DNA of 11,732 nucleotides from Hyphomonadaceae bacterium (GCA_003526465.1 DPWD01000220.1:174-11905), one strand, 5' to 3'. Positions 1-6,754 are shown, counted from the first letter of the stretch. The notes: generated by a model from the letters alone, not told the origin. A program made the numbers and translations.

Positions 1-326
1 ATCGCTTCGGGTGAAACAGGCGACGCGCCGGCAGCAACCTTCGCCGTGCCGGAGCCACCGTCGAAAACCGGTTCCTCTTCGTCAAATCCCCCGCCTTCCC
101 AAGCCCGCAATTCCTCCTCCGGCAGCGGATCGAAAAAGCTATCGGGCAATGTGAACGCGCCTTTTAAGGCGCCCGGCTTGCGAGCCGGTTTGGCCGGCTG
201 TTCCGCCGGCACCAACTTCACAGCCGGTTTTCCCGCGCGCGAGATGACCACCTCCTCGCCCGCCTCGGCGCGCGCGACGAGTTTGGAAAGCTCGGTTTTC
301 GCCTTGTGCATCGTAACGTTGACCAT
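1..326 (-). CDS. Phd/YefM-family antitoxin, 3' end outside window
   Basis: Open on the minus strand to the left edge, at least 108 residues. The N-terminus MVNVTMHKAKTELSKLVARA continues with EAGEEVVISRAGKPAVKLVP, which is the classic Phd/YefM DNA-binding fold (HEAKT...LSxLV...GEExxIxRxGKPVAxLVP). The remainder is Pro/Lys-rich, then acidic (LPEEELRAWEGGGFDEEEP), as expected for the disordered toxin-neutralising tail, although this tail is longer than usual. Family members bind their own promoter and neutralise a co-encoded toxin, often a VapC-type PIN ribonuclease. That toxin would lie left of position 1 and is not seen. I chose ATG 326 because homology begins at VNV. A second in-frame ATG at 311 would cut into the domain. 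No Shine-Dalgarno precedes 326; the promoter suggests a nearly leaderless mRNA. Confidence 0.85.
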   Translation of the reverse strand, partial: MVNVTMHKAKTELSKLVARAEAGEEVVISRAGKPAVKLVPAEQPAKPARKPGALKGAFTLPDSFFDPLPEEELRAWEGGGFDEEEPVFDGGSGTAKVAAGASPVSPEA

Positions 327-332
327 TGGCGC

Positions 333-361
333 ATATTAGCTAACCGGTTAGCTAACTTCAA
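333..361 (-). promoter_or_regulatory. Antitoxin promoter with operator palindrome in its spacer
   Basis: On the minus strand a -35 TTGAAG (356-361) and a -10 TAATAT (333-338) are separated by exactly 17 bp. A perfect 20-bp palindrome, TTAGCTAACCGGTTAGCTAA (336-355), covers the spacer and half of the -10 box. Each half carries the smaller palindrome TTAGCTAA, so two dimer sites fit side by side. This is the arrangement expected for autorepression by Phd or a Phd-toxin complex. The predicted transcription start, about 7 nt past the -10, falls at or within a few bases of ATG 326. Confidence 0.75.
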
Positions 362-372
362 GGCAGCCACCA

Positions 373-391
373 TTTCGCGAAAATATTTCGC
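373..391. promoter_or_regulatory. TTTCGC inverted-repeat cluster, possible operator
   Basis: The stretch holds TTTCGCGAAA (perfect palindrome, 373-382) followed by ATA and TTTCGC (386-391). The central GCGAAA can therefore pair with a TTTCGC on either side. It lies between the antitoxin promoter and the plus-strand GH19 gene. It could be an operator for either direction or chance in AT-richer intergenic DNA. Confidence 0.25.
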
Positions 392-499
392 TCCGGATGT
401 GAGTTTCCCCACCGCAATCGGGTCCGCGTCGCAGCAGGTTGCGGTGTGCGCAATCCGGCGGCAATCGCACCTACCGGGTTCGCGCCAAGGGAGGCCAGC

Positions 500-1618
500 A
501 TGGAACGCGCGAAATTCTATGACACGGTGCGCGGCGCTGGCGCGGGCCTGTTTGGCGGCCATCTTTCGCAGGCGCAGGTTTCCGGCATCGAGGGCATCCT
601 CAATGCTTTCGTGCGTTTCGGCGACAAGCGCTCCAAGACGCTCGCCTACGCGCTGGCCACCGCCTACCACGAAACCGGGACCCGCATGGTTCCGGTGCGC
701 GAGGGCTTCGCCAAAACCGACGCCCAGGCCCGCGCCGTCGTCGCCGGCCGCAAATATGGCAAACCCGCGGCCAACGGCATCGTCTATTACGGCCGCGGCC
801 ATGTGCAGCTGACCTGGCAAAGCAATTACAAGGATACGGGCGACAAGATCGGGCTCGATCTGGTCGGCAATCCCGACCTGATGCTCGATCCCGAAATCTC
901 GGCGCGCGTCCTGATCGAGGGACTGATCGACGGCCGCTGGAACGGCAAGAAGCTCGGCATCGCGCACTACCTTCCGGACGACGGGCCCGACGACGAGAAA
1001 AATGCGCGGCGCACCGTCAACGTGCTCGACCGCTGGTCCGATATCGCGCGCTACTACCGCGCATTCCTGCGATCGATCGACGCTTCCGGCGGAATTCCAA
1101 AGACCGTCGTGGAACCGGCCGGCCCGCGGTTGGTTCCGGGTCCGGCCCCCGTTCCCGCGCCAATGCCGCAACCCGGCAAACCCGACATTCTCCCGGTATT
1201 GCTCCTGCTGCTGTCGCTGATCGAAAAGCGTCGCAAGGCGGAGGGCAAGTCCGATGCCGGCGAATTCGAGATCATCCGCAAGGTTCTCGAACAACTGCGC
1301 GGGGCAAAACCCGCCGAACCGCCGCCGCTGACCCCGATCAATGCTGCGCTCGGTAACGCGATCGGCCAGCCTCTGAACGGCCGCAAGACCGGCATCGGCG
1401 TTCTCGGCCTTCTTGCCACTTCGCTTTTACCGACGCTGTTTCCGGAAAACGGCGAGGCCATCGTCAAGGCTTTTGACCTTGGCGCGGCCGACGGCGCGGA
1501 AAAACTCGCCAATGGCACATCCGTCCTGCACGGCATTTTCGGCGCTCTCGCAGGCTGGGGCGTGCTCGGCAAGGCGGAAAAGTGGGTGCATTTGATCTTG
1601 GGAAAAAAGGTCGGCTGA
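500..1618 (+). CDS. GH19 endolysin/chitinase-like hydrolase with C-terminal holin-like domain
   Basis: 372 aa. The start is ATG 500, with a strong Shine-Dalgarno AAGGGAGG (487-494) five bases upstream; the frame is open further left without support. Residues about 1-195 match the lysozyme-like glycoside hydrolase 19 family. The AYHETG block (55-60) places the likely catalytic Glu at 58, with a second candidate Glu at 68 in VREGF, and YYGRGHVQLTWQSNY (96-110) is the family's conserved YxGRGxxQLT segment. Such enzymes cut peptidoglycan or chitin. A Pro-rich linker follows (about 203-228), then a hydrophobic/charged stretch (229-270), a second Pro segment, and a C-terminal domain (279-372) containing LNGRKTGIG, a hydrophobic run and FGALAGWGVLGKAEKW. 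That domain recurs in the next gene, 34 bp downstream. There is no signal peptide, as for phage endolysins or injected effectors. Family assignment is firm; biological role is inferred. Confidence 0.85.
   Translation: MERAKFYDTVRGAGAGLFGGHLSQAQVSGIEGILNAFVRFGDKRSKTLAYALATAYHETGTRMVPVREGFAKTDAQARAVVAGRKYGKPAANGIVYYGRGHVQLTWQSNYKDTGDKIGLDLVGNPDLMLDPEISARVLIEGLIDGRWNGKKLGIAHYLPDDGPDDEKNARRTVNVLDRWSDIARYYRAFLRSIDASGGIPKTVVEPAGPRLVPGPAPVPAPMPQPGKPDILPVLLLLLSLIEKRRKAEGKSDAGEFEIIRKVLEQLRGAKPAEPPPLTPINAALGNAIGQPLNGRKTGIGVLGLLATSLLPTLFPENGEAIVKAFDLGAADGAEKLANGTSVLHGIFGALAGWGVLGKAEKWVHLILGKKVG
1336..1618 (+). repeat. Shared C-terminal domain, copy 1
   Basis: Codes for residues 279-372 of the GH19 protein. 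Over the first 36 residues, 23 are identical to copy 2 at 2286-2564. In the closing FGALA...EKW block, 13 of 16 are identical. The linker between the two blocks is divergent. The DNA is also recognisably similar (AACGGC, AAGACCGGC/AAAACCGGC), pointing to an old domain duplication or shuffling rather than convergence. Placement and identity come from my own alignment by eye. Confidence 0.7.
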
Positions 1619-1652
1619 CAGCCACCTGCGGCCATAAGGGCAAGGAAAAAAC

Positions 1653-2564
1653 ATGCGCATCTATCTGTTTCGCGGCCTCGCCGGCGCCGTATTTTCGACC
1701 GGTATGGACCGTCTAGCCGAAAAGCTCGGCAAGGCCGGCCACACGGCCACCGTCCACGCCTGGATCGAAAGGACGGCGATCGAGGCGGAAGCGCTGGCTC
1801 AATTGGCGCGCGGCGAAATCGCCGGCCCGATCGCCGTCATCGGTCATTCGCTCGGCGGCAATTCGGCGAATTTCATGGGCCGCAATTTGGCGAAGTCCGG
1901 CGCTCCGGTCGCCTATGTGGCGACGGTCGATCCGACCGAACCGGAGCCCTCGCCCGGCGGCATCGCTTGCGACAATTTTCGCTCCCGCGATTTCCGCGCC
2001 GAGAAGGTGGAGGGGGCGACCGACCATTTTCGCCCGGACCTCAACCATGTCGAGATCGACAAGGACGAGCGCGTGCATCAGCGCATTCTCGCCATGTGCG
2101 CGGCAACGCCAAATGACCCAGCGCCCGACCGGAAGGGCGTCGCGAATATCGAGACCCTGCTTGGCGAGATCATCTCCGGCAAGGGCGCCGATTTCGAAAC
2201 GTCCGATCTTGAGGCTCTTGTCGCCGCATTATCCGGCGCGGCCCCGCCGCCGGTTTCGCCGCCCGCCGCCGATCCGGCGAACTTGCCGGTCAATTTCGCG
2301 CTCGGCAAGACCATAGGCAACGCGGTGAACGGCAGGAAAACCGGCCTTGGCATCGTCGGCCTGTTGGCCACGACCGTCTTGCCGGTGCTGTTCCCGCAAC
2401 TGGCGCCGATCAAGGCCGTTTTGGCATCGATCGGCCTTGAAGGCGCGGCCGCCACAGCCAACCCGGGGCAATCGATTCTAATGCCGCTTTTTGGCGCGCT
2501 AGCGACTTGGGGCGGCCTAGGTAAATTCGAAAAATGGGCCAAATTGCTGGCCGTGAAATCGTAA
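1653..2564 (+). CDS. Alpha/beta hydrolase (lipase/esterase-like) sharing the GH19 protein's C-terminal domain
   Basis: 303 aa. ATG 1653 follows AAGGA (1642-1646). A lipase-type nucleophile elbow GHSLGG (64-69) puts the nucleophile at Ser66. Plausible triad partners are Asp93 (TVDPTEP) and His132 (LNHVEID). The N-terminus MRIYLFRGLAG resembles small hydrolases whose oxyanion loop lies just after strand 1. After a helical segment (163-195) and a Pro-rich linker (198-212) comes a domain (213-303) homologous to that of the preceding gene: VNGRKTGLGIVGLLAT at 225-240 and FGALATWGGLGKFEKW at 280-295. No signal peptide is seen. The short gap to the GH19 gene and the shared domain suggest one operon and a common destination. 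The substrate could be a phospholipid, an outer-membrane ester or another ester; the sequence does not decide. Confidence 0.8.
   Translation: MRIYLFRGLAGAVFSTGMDRLAEKLGKAGHTATVHAWIERTAIEAEALAQLARGEIAGPIAVIGHSLGGNSANFMGRNLAKSGAPVAYVATVDPTEPEPSPGGIACDNFRSRDFRAEKVEGATDHFRPDLNHVEIDKDERVHQRILAMCAATPNDPAPDRKGVANIETLLGEIISGKGADFETSDLEALVAALSGAAPPPVSPPAADPANLPVNFALGKTIGNAVNGRKTGLGIVGLLATTVLPVLFPQLAPIKAVLASIGLEGAAATANPGQSILMPLFGALATWGGLGKFEKWAKLLAVKS
2286..2564 (+). repeat. Shared C-terminal domain, copy 2
   Basis: Codes for about residues 212-303 of the alpha/beta hydrolase and pairs with copy 1 at 1336-1618. The NGRKTGxG motif followed by about 18 hydrophobic residues resembles the NGKKT-IG start of small phage membrane proteins, so membrane association is a reasonable guess. 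Confidence 0.7.
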
Positions 2565-2619
2565 TCGAATCAATTGCATCGAAACAAGACCCGATTCGCC
2601 GCGCGAACCCGCGCCGGTA

Positions 2620-2672
2620 TGCCGCATTTCTGCCGTGCTGCACTGCACAATCCGCATTGCTGCCATGCGGCA
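2620..2672 (+). other. Inverted repeat in the 2565-2809 intergenic stretch
   Basis: TGCCGCAT (2620-2627) is complementary to ATGCGGCA (2665-2672). A smaller alternative hairpin, CTGCC-ATGC-GGCAG, lies at 2660-2673. No T-run follows, so it is not an obvious terminator for the hydrolase gene. The 245-bp stretch holds no convincing gene. A poor TATATT (2702-2707) is the only -10-like string before the DUF1127 gene. Confidence 0.25.
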
Positions 2673-2809
2673 GAAGGCCTTCCGCGCCAGCTTTGCGAGC
2701 CTATATTGGCAGTGTGTCGCGGATGGGCCGCGGCCCGGACTGGGAGCTCCGCACGAAGAACGGGGCCCGACCGCCAGAAGAACGGACACCGGGAAAAAGG
2801 AAAACGTCC

Positions 2810-2950
2810 ATGAACATCATCGGAAAATTCAAGGAATGGCGTTCGTACCGCCGCACCGTGCGCGAACTGAATGCCCTGTCGAACCGCGAGCTGGCCGATC
2901 TCGGCATCAATCGCGCCGACATTCCCTTCGTCGCCCGCCGCGGCAACTAA
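2810..2950 (+). CDS. DUF1127 small protein (YjiS-like)
   Basis: 46 aa, starting at ATG 2810 behind AAAAAGGAAAA (2794-2804). The sequence has the DUF1127 signature: a basic amphipathic N-terminal helix (WRSYRRTVRELNALSNREL) followed by ADLGINRADIPFVARRG, matching the canonical LxxLsdreLaDIGIsRsdIxxvar pattern. These 45-70 aa proteins are abundant in alphaproteobacteria. Some have been linked to RNA turnover and phosphate or stress physiology, but the molecular role is unsettled. The gene is monocistronic, with a terminator 112 bp beyond the stop. The frame is open upstream to 2534, overlapping the hydrolase gene, but only this C-terminal part looks like a protein. Confidence 0.9.
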   Translation: MNIIGKFKEWRSYRRTVRELNALSNRELADLGINRADIPFVARRGN

Positions 2951-3021
2951 TGCGGCCAGGCGGCTTAGGGGCCGCAACGCAAGATACGCCCGGCCTGCCT
3001 CCTCCCGGCAGCCGCGGCGAA

Positions 3022-3057
3022 GGAGCCGGAACTCCCTCCTCCCCCGAGACCGGCTCC
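3022..3057 (+). other. GC-rich hairpin ahead of the terminator
   Basis: GGAGCCGG (3022-3029) pairs with CCGGCTCC (3050-3057) across a 20-nt pyrimidine-rich loop. It sits four bases before the terminator stem and could stabilise the DUF1127 mRNA 3' end. Confidence 0.4.
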
Positions 3058-3061
3058 GCCC

Positions 3062-3105
3062 AAAACGCCCGCTGACCCGACGGTCCGGCGGGCGTTTTGC
3101 TTTTT
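3062..3105 (+). terminator. Rho-independent terminator after the DUF1127 gene
   Basis: AAAACGCCCGC (3062-3072) pairs perfectly with GCGGGCGTTTT (3088-3098), an 11-bp stem with a 15-nt loop. It is followed by GCTTTTT on the plus strand. This separates the DUF1127 unit from the glycan cassette. Confidence 0.85.
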
Positions 3106-3213
3106 GGAAGTCGAAATCGGCAAGCAATCCCGCATGTTTCCAAGGTTGCATTTCGCCATCCCCCGGGGGAAACAGTGCGGGCCGTATTCCAATTGGGGAG
3201 GCGCCGCCAGGCC

Positions 3214-3759
3214 ATGGGCAGCGAATTGAACGTACCGCGGGGCGTGCGAACGACGAAGCTTGCTCCGAACCGCGATCATCGCGGCACGTTTACCGAGTTG
3301 TTCCGGCGCGAATGGGTCACCGGAACGGATTCGATTCAATGGAATGTCGTTACCAGCCATGCCGGTGTGTTGCGCGGATTTCACGTGCACCCGCAACACA
3401 CCGACTATCTCGCCGTCGTTTCAGGAAAAATGCTGCTCGGTCTGCGCGATCTGCGGCGCAAATCTCCGACCTTCGGATTGGCCGGGCTTTATGAACTTGA
3501 CGCAGAACGCCCTGCCGGCTGGACCATCCCGCCAGGCGTGGGGCACGGTTTCTTTTTTCCGGTTCCAACCGTGACGGTCTATTCCGTCGATCGCTACTGG
3601 TCGAAGGACGACGAGCTTGCCTGTCGTTGGAACGACCGCGATCTGGGTATCGATTGGCCGGTGAAAGATCCGCTGCTTTCGCCGCGCGATGCCGCCGCCG
3701 GCACGTTGGCGCAAATGATCGAGGATTGGGAGCGCTTGTCCGCCGCGGACGGGAAATGA
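3214..3759 (+). CDS. dTDP-4-dehydrorhamnose 3,5-epimerase-like cupin
   Basis: 181 aa. ATG 3214 is the start that aligns with family N-termini; GGGGAGG (3195-3201) is 12 nt upstream, a long spacing. A GTG at 3175 with GGGGGA just before it is an alternative. Family blocks in order: NRDHRGTFTELF (19-30), VLRGFHVHPQ (52-61) with the likely catalytic His57, IPPGVGHGFFF (105-115), and WNDRDLGIDWP (139-149), the hallmark RmlC C-terminal motif. In classical RmlC a Lys lies about ten residues after the catalytic His (QGKLV); here the stretch reads HTDYLAVVSG, with Tyr65 in its place. This suggests a related sugar epimerase or isomerase rather than true RmlC. It overlaps the next gene by ATGA. Confidence 0.85.
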   Translation: MGSELNVPRGVRTTKLAPNRDHRGTFTELFRREWVTGTDSIQWNVVTSHAGVLRGFHVHPQHTDYLAVVSGKMLLGLRDLRRKSPTFGLAGLYELDAERPAGWTIPPGVGHGFFFPVPTVTVYSVDRYWSKDDELACRWNDRDLGIDWPVKDPLLSPRDAAAGTLAQMIEDWERLSAADGK

Positions 3760-4694
3760 TCGTCCCGGCGGGAAAATCCGCGCCGACGATCGGCTTGGTC
3801 GGCGTCGGCAACTGGGGGCGCCATATCCTGCACGACCTGAAATGCCTGGGCGCGACCGTGCATGCCGTCGCCCGCAGCCCGCACTCGATCGATATCGCCA
3901 AGGCAGGCGGCGCTGCCTCGGTCGGACCGGACGCAACCCTCCTGCCCCGATGCGACGGCTACGTAGTCGCCTCCACCGTGACTTCCCATCTCGATGTCAT
4001 CGACGCCCTGCTGCCGCGCGGCCGGCCGATCTTTGTCGAAAAGCCGTTGTCCAACGACGTAAATCGTGTCCGCGCGCTTCCCGCCGAGGCCCACCGCCTG
4101 GTTTTTGTCATGCACAAATGGCGCTACCATCCGGGCGTGGAAGCGCTGGCGCAGATCGCCGCCTCGCGGGAATTCGGACCGGTCACAGGGATCGCCACGA
4201 CGAGGGTCGGATTTGGGGTGAACCACGAGGACGTCGATCCGGTGTGGGTGCTGGCGCCGCACGATCTGTCGATCCTGCTCCATATTCTGGGCGAATTGCC
4301 GGAGGCGATTTCCGGCTACGCCGATCCGGGCGCATTGCGCCCCGGCGACGGCGTTCTGTGGCGGCTTCGCGGGCTGGGCGGCATTCCCGCGCAAATCGAG
4401 ATTTCGTCGGGTCGCGTGGCGCAACGCCGGTCGATTGCCCTGTTCTGCCGCGACGCGATCGTCGAATTGAACGATGGCAATTACGACCGATTGGCGCTGC
4501 GCCGCCGCGACGATCCGCCAACCGGCGAACCGCGATACCGCGCGGTTCCGGTCAAACTGCCCTTGTTCGCCGAACTCGAGGCCTTTCTTGCCCATGTCGC
4601 CGGCGGGCCGCCGCCGATGAGTTCGCTCGCCGAGGAAATCGCCATCCTGGCGCGGATCGTCGACCTGCGGCGGATGGCCGGAATTGCGGACTGA
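3756..4694 (+). CDS. Gfo/Idh/MocA-family NAD(P)-dependent sugar oxidoreductase
   Basis: 312 aa. ATG 3756 overlaps the upstream TGA by 4 bp (ATGA), so translation is probably coupled. The longer open frame to the left only overlaps the epimerase. An N-terminal Rossmann fold shows TIGLVGVGNWGRH (11-23, GxGxxG). VEKPLS (94-99) is the EKP motif whose Lys contacts substrate and cofactor. KWRYHPGVEAL (121-131) begins the C-terminal substrate domain, and APHDLSILLHI (167-177) supplies the catalytic HD pair at 169-170. Family members oxidise or reduce sugar hydroxyls, often on nucleotide sugars. Placed between an epimerase-like cupin and a glycosyltransferase, it probably makes a modified sugar for a surface glycan. 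Confidence 0.9.
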   Translation: MIVPAGKSAPTIGLVGVGNWGRHILHDLKCLGATVHAVARSPHSIDIAKAGGAASVGPDATLLPRCDGYVVASTVTSHLDVIDALLPRGRPIFVEKPLSNDVNRVRALPAEAHRLVFVMHKWRYHPGVEALAQIAASREFGPVTGIATTRVGFGVNHEDVDPVWVLAPHDLSILLHILGELPEAISGYADPGALRPGDGVLWRLRGLGGIPAQIEISSGRVAQRRSIALFCRDAIVELNDGNYDRLALRRRDDPPTGEPRYRAVPVKLPLFAELEAFLAHVAGGPPPMSSLAEEIAILARIVDLRRMAGIAD

Positions 4695-4705
4695 GCGGTG
4701 GGGGC

Positions 4706-5347
4706 ATGCGCTTTACGGTCTTGATCCCGACCAACGATCACGGCGAGCTGATCCGCAATGCGATCCGCTCCGTTTTGCGCCAGACGGTCGCTGGCTGGAA
4801 TCTCGTCGTGGTCGGCGACGGCGCGCCGCCGGAAATGGCCGCCATCGTCGAACAGGAAGCGCAAGGCGACAACCGGATCGGCTATCGCGCTTTCCCCAAA
4901 GGCGAACGCCACGGCGAAGCCTGGCGCCATGAAGTGCTGCGGGATGCGACGGGTGACGCGGTCGCTTACCTCGGCGATGACGATTTCTGGTTGCCCGATC
5001 ATCTCGCCACGCTCGGCGATCTGCTGGCCGGCGCCGATTTGGCGCATACGCGCCAGACCGAAATCCGCCCCGATGGCATGATCTTTTTCCTCGCCGGATC
5101 GCTCTCCAACGATTCCGACCGCCGGCGTCTGCTGCTCGATCCTCCATGGAATTTTTTCGGCCCGACTGTCGCCGGCCATCGCCTCGACGCCTATCGCAAG
5201 CTGCCGGCCGGATGGTCGCCCGCGCCTGCCGGCTTGCCGACCGATATATACATGTGGCGAAAATTCCTGCGCCAGCCGGGTATGCGCTTTGCCGGTTCGC
5301 CCATGACCACGGCGATCAAGCTCGGCGCGGCGGGGTTGGTGGTGTAA
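4706..5347 (+). CDS. Small GT2-family glycosyltransferase
   Basis: 213 aa. ATG 4706 lies 11 bp after the oxidoreductase stop, with a G-rich GGTGGGGG directly upstream. The open frame to the left is a shadow of the oxidoreductase. The GT-A fold is clear: MRFTVLIPTNDHGELIRNAI (1-20), LVVVGDGAPPE (33-43) with the nucleotide-binding Asp38, and AYLGDDDFWLPDHL (87-100) with the DDD metal-binding motif at 91-93. TDIYMW (179-184) may be the catalytic-base helix. The protein stops soon after the catalytic core, with no membrane helices, so it is near the minimum for family 2. It is the last gene of the cassette and converges on the DUF2235 gene with 22 bp between stops. Donor and acceptor are unknown. 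Confidence 0.88.
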   Translation: MRFTVLIPTNDHGELIRNAIRSVLRQTVAGWNLVVVGDGAPPEMAAIVEQEAQGDNRIGYRAFPKGERHGEAWRHEVLRDATGDAVAYLGDDDFWLPDHLATLGDLLAGADLAHTRQTEIRPDGMIFFLAGSLSNDSDRRRLLLDPPWNFFGPTVAGHRLDAYRKLPAGWSPAPAGLPTDIYMWRKFLRQPGMRFAGSPMTTAIKLGAAGLVV

Positions 5348-5369
5348 ATATGGACCGCCGGCGTTAGCC

Positions 5370-6617
5370 TCAAGCAAACATCTCGTGCGTGCGGCGCGCC
5401 AGCCAATCTCTGAATGCCTTGTCTTGCGGGTCGATCAGCTGCTTGAACGCGCGCAAGGGAGAGGGCCGATATTTCTTCTCCGTCAGCATGCGGATCACCG
5501 CGCTCACATGCACGTGGCGATCGAGGTGCATGAGCGTCGGCGCAATACGCGGCCGCTTCTCGCGCCGCTCGGTCGGATCGGGCGCTTCGGGATAGACCAC
5601 GCGGTCGGCGTAGCCGAGGATTCCTAGCGAATCGAGCTTCTCGATCCCGCCCAAGAGGAAAGCCGGGCTGGACGGGCCGCCCTCGGTGCGCAGCGTCTCG
5701 TTGAACTTGAGTCCGCACTGGGCGGCGCCGCGCAGCACCCATTTGCGGCTGACCGAGGAAAGCTCCCGGCTCGCGCCGCCACCGACGTCGCCGTGCGATC
5801 CGGCGAACCATTTTTGCTGATATGGCGCATCCGGCGAGCAGGGATCGCAACCCTTGAGCGCGCAGAAATCGCCGATATTGCTCCAGGGCGTGAGCGGCAG
5901 CGTGTTCCTGCGCTCGTCGATGGCAATCGCTTGGCGGGCCGACATGACGTGGTTGCCGAGCTTGAGATCGTGGAATTTGTGCTCCGGGTCTGGCTGCGCC
6001 AGGCCCGCGATTTCAGCGATGCTCTTGCGCATGACCACGGTGTCGAACACGCCGATATAGGTGACGCGGACTGCGCCCGGATCGTCGAGGCCGACATCCT
6101 CCTGGCCGGCGATCGGCGCGACGCTATTGAGCTTGCGGAATTGGCTAGCCTTGAGGTCGTACTTGTCCTGGTCGCGCTCGCGGTAGAGCCCCAGCGCATT
6201 GCGGACCTGCGCCGTTTCGGTGCGCTTCAATATTCCGCAGCGGCGCACGAGGCCCGCGAGGCTGCGCACGCCGAACGCGCCGCGCGAAAATCCGAACAGG
6301 TAGATTTCATCGCCCAGCTCGTAATTGAAAGAGAGGAACAGATAGGCGGCGATGATGTTCTCTTCGCTGCCCTCGCCGGTTGCGCCTTCGTAATTGGCGA
6401 CCTTTTGGTCCTTGGACGCGAAGGTGCGGGCGCCCACGCCCGGGCTGTAATAGACAAGCTGTTGGACGCCTTTGTCGTCCGCGTTGGCGGTCTGCTGGGC
6501 CACCTTGGCTACGTTGGTGCGCCGGTCCAGCGGCCAGCCTGTGACCTTGTCTCTATCGATGGTCTGCCAGGCGAGGTTCTGCCAGGTGCCATCCATGCAA
6601 ATGACGATGCGTTTCAT
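5370..6617 (-). CDS. DUF2235 alpha/beta hydrolase (Tle1-like phospholipase fold)
   Basis: 415 aa, from ATG 6617 with a GGGGGAACC purine-rich site upstream. DUF2235 features in order: KRIVICMDGTWQN (2-14), the family's opening block; LFGFSRGAFGVR (107-118), with nucleophile Ser111 in GxSxGA; IGVFDTV (188-194), with a likely catalytic Asp192; and WFAGSHGDVGGG (270-281), giving His275. The same triad layout occurs in type VI secretion phospholipase effectors of the Tle1 group, but DUF2235 proteins also occur alone in many genomes. No VgrG, PAAR or immunity-like gene is adjacent, so an effector role is only a possibility. It has its own promoter in the divergent gap. Confidence 0.85.
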   Translation of the reverse strand: MKRIVICMDGTWQNLAWQTIDRDKVTGWPLDRRTNVAKVAQQTANADDKGVQQLVYYSPGVGARTFASKDQKVANYEGATGEGSEENIIAAYLFLSFNYELGDEIYLFGFSRGAFGVRSLAGLVRRCGILKRTETAQVRNALGLYRERDQDKYDLKASQFRKLNSVAPIAGQEDVGLDDPGAVRVTYIGVFDTVVMRKSIAEIAGLAQPDPEHKFHDLKLGNHVMSARQAIAIDERRNTLPLTPWSNIGDFCALKGCDPCSPDAPYQQKWFAGSHGDVGGGASRELSSVSRKWVLRGAAQCGLKFNETLRTEGGPSSPAFLLGGIEKLDSLGILGYADRVVYPEAPDPTERREKRPRIAPTLMHLDRHVHVSAVIRMLTEKKYRPSPLRAFKQLIDPQDKAFRDWLARRTHEMFA

Positions 6618-6643
6618 GAGGTTCCCCCGGGGGCTTGGCCTAC

Positions 6644-6672
6644 AGCATAAGCGCCGCTTCCGCTGCGGCCAA
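6644..6672 (-). promoter_or_regulatory. Promoter of the DUF2235 gene
   Basis: On the minus strand -35 TTGGCC (6667-6672) and -10 TATGCT (6644-6649) are 17 bp apart. The start would be about 20 nt before ATG 6617. The match is moderate but well spaced and well placed. Confidence 0.5.
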
Positions 6673-6706
6673 TCTCGTTTCGGGTGAAATTTACGCTACG
6701 CCAGCA

Positions 6707-6734
6707 TTGGCGCGCCGACTTTGTGGGTTAGGGT
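6707..6734 (+). promoter_or_regulatory. Weak candidate promoter for the MBL-fold gene
   Basis: TTGGCG (6707-6712) and TAGGGT (6729-6734) are separated by 16 bp upstream of ATG 6755. The -10 is poor. It is listed because the 137-bp divergent gap must carry a plus-strand promoter somewhere. Confidence 0.25.
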
Positions 6735-6754
6735 GCGGCGGCGGAGCCAAGTGA

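Noticed and set aside
218..1294. Long minus-strand open frame (358 codons)
   Set aside because: It runs antisense to the GH19 gene and through the antitoxin start. Its Arg/Ala/Gly-rich composition is typical of a high-GC shadow frame.
3842..4705. Long upstream extension of the glycosyltransferase frame
   Set aside because: This part is an Arg/Pro-rich shadow of the oxidoreductase. Glycosyltransferase homology begins exactly at ATG 4706.
5348..5369. Possible bidirectional terminator between the convergent glycosyltransferase and DUF2235 genes
   Set aside because: Only a short CGCCGGCG palindrome with no T-run on either strand.
3160..6633. Two copies of the palindrome CCCCCGGGGG (3160-3169 and 6624-6633)
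   Set aside because: The second mainly supplies the ribosome-binding site of the DUF2235 gene. No wider context is shared, so a common regulator is unsupported.
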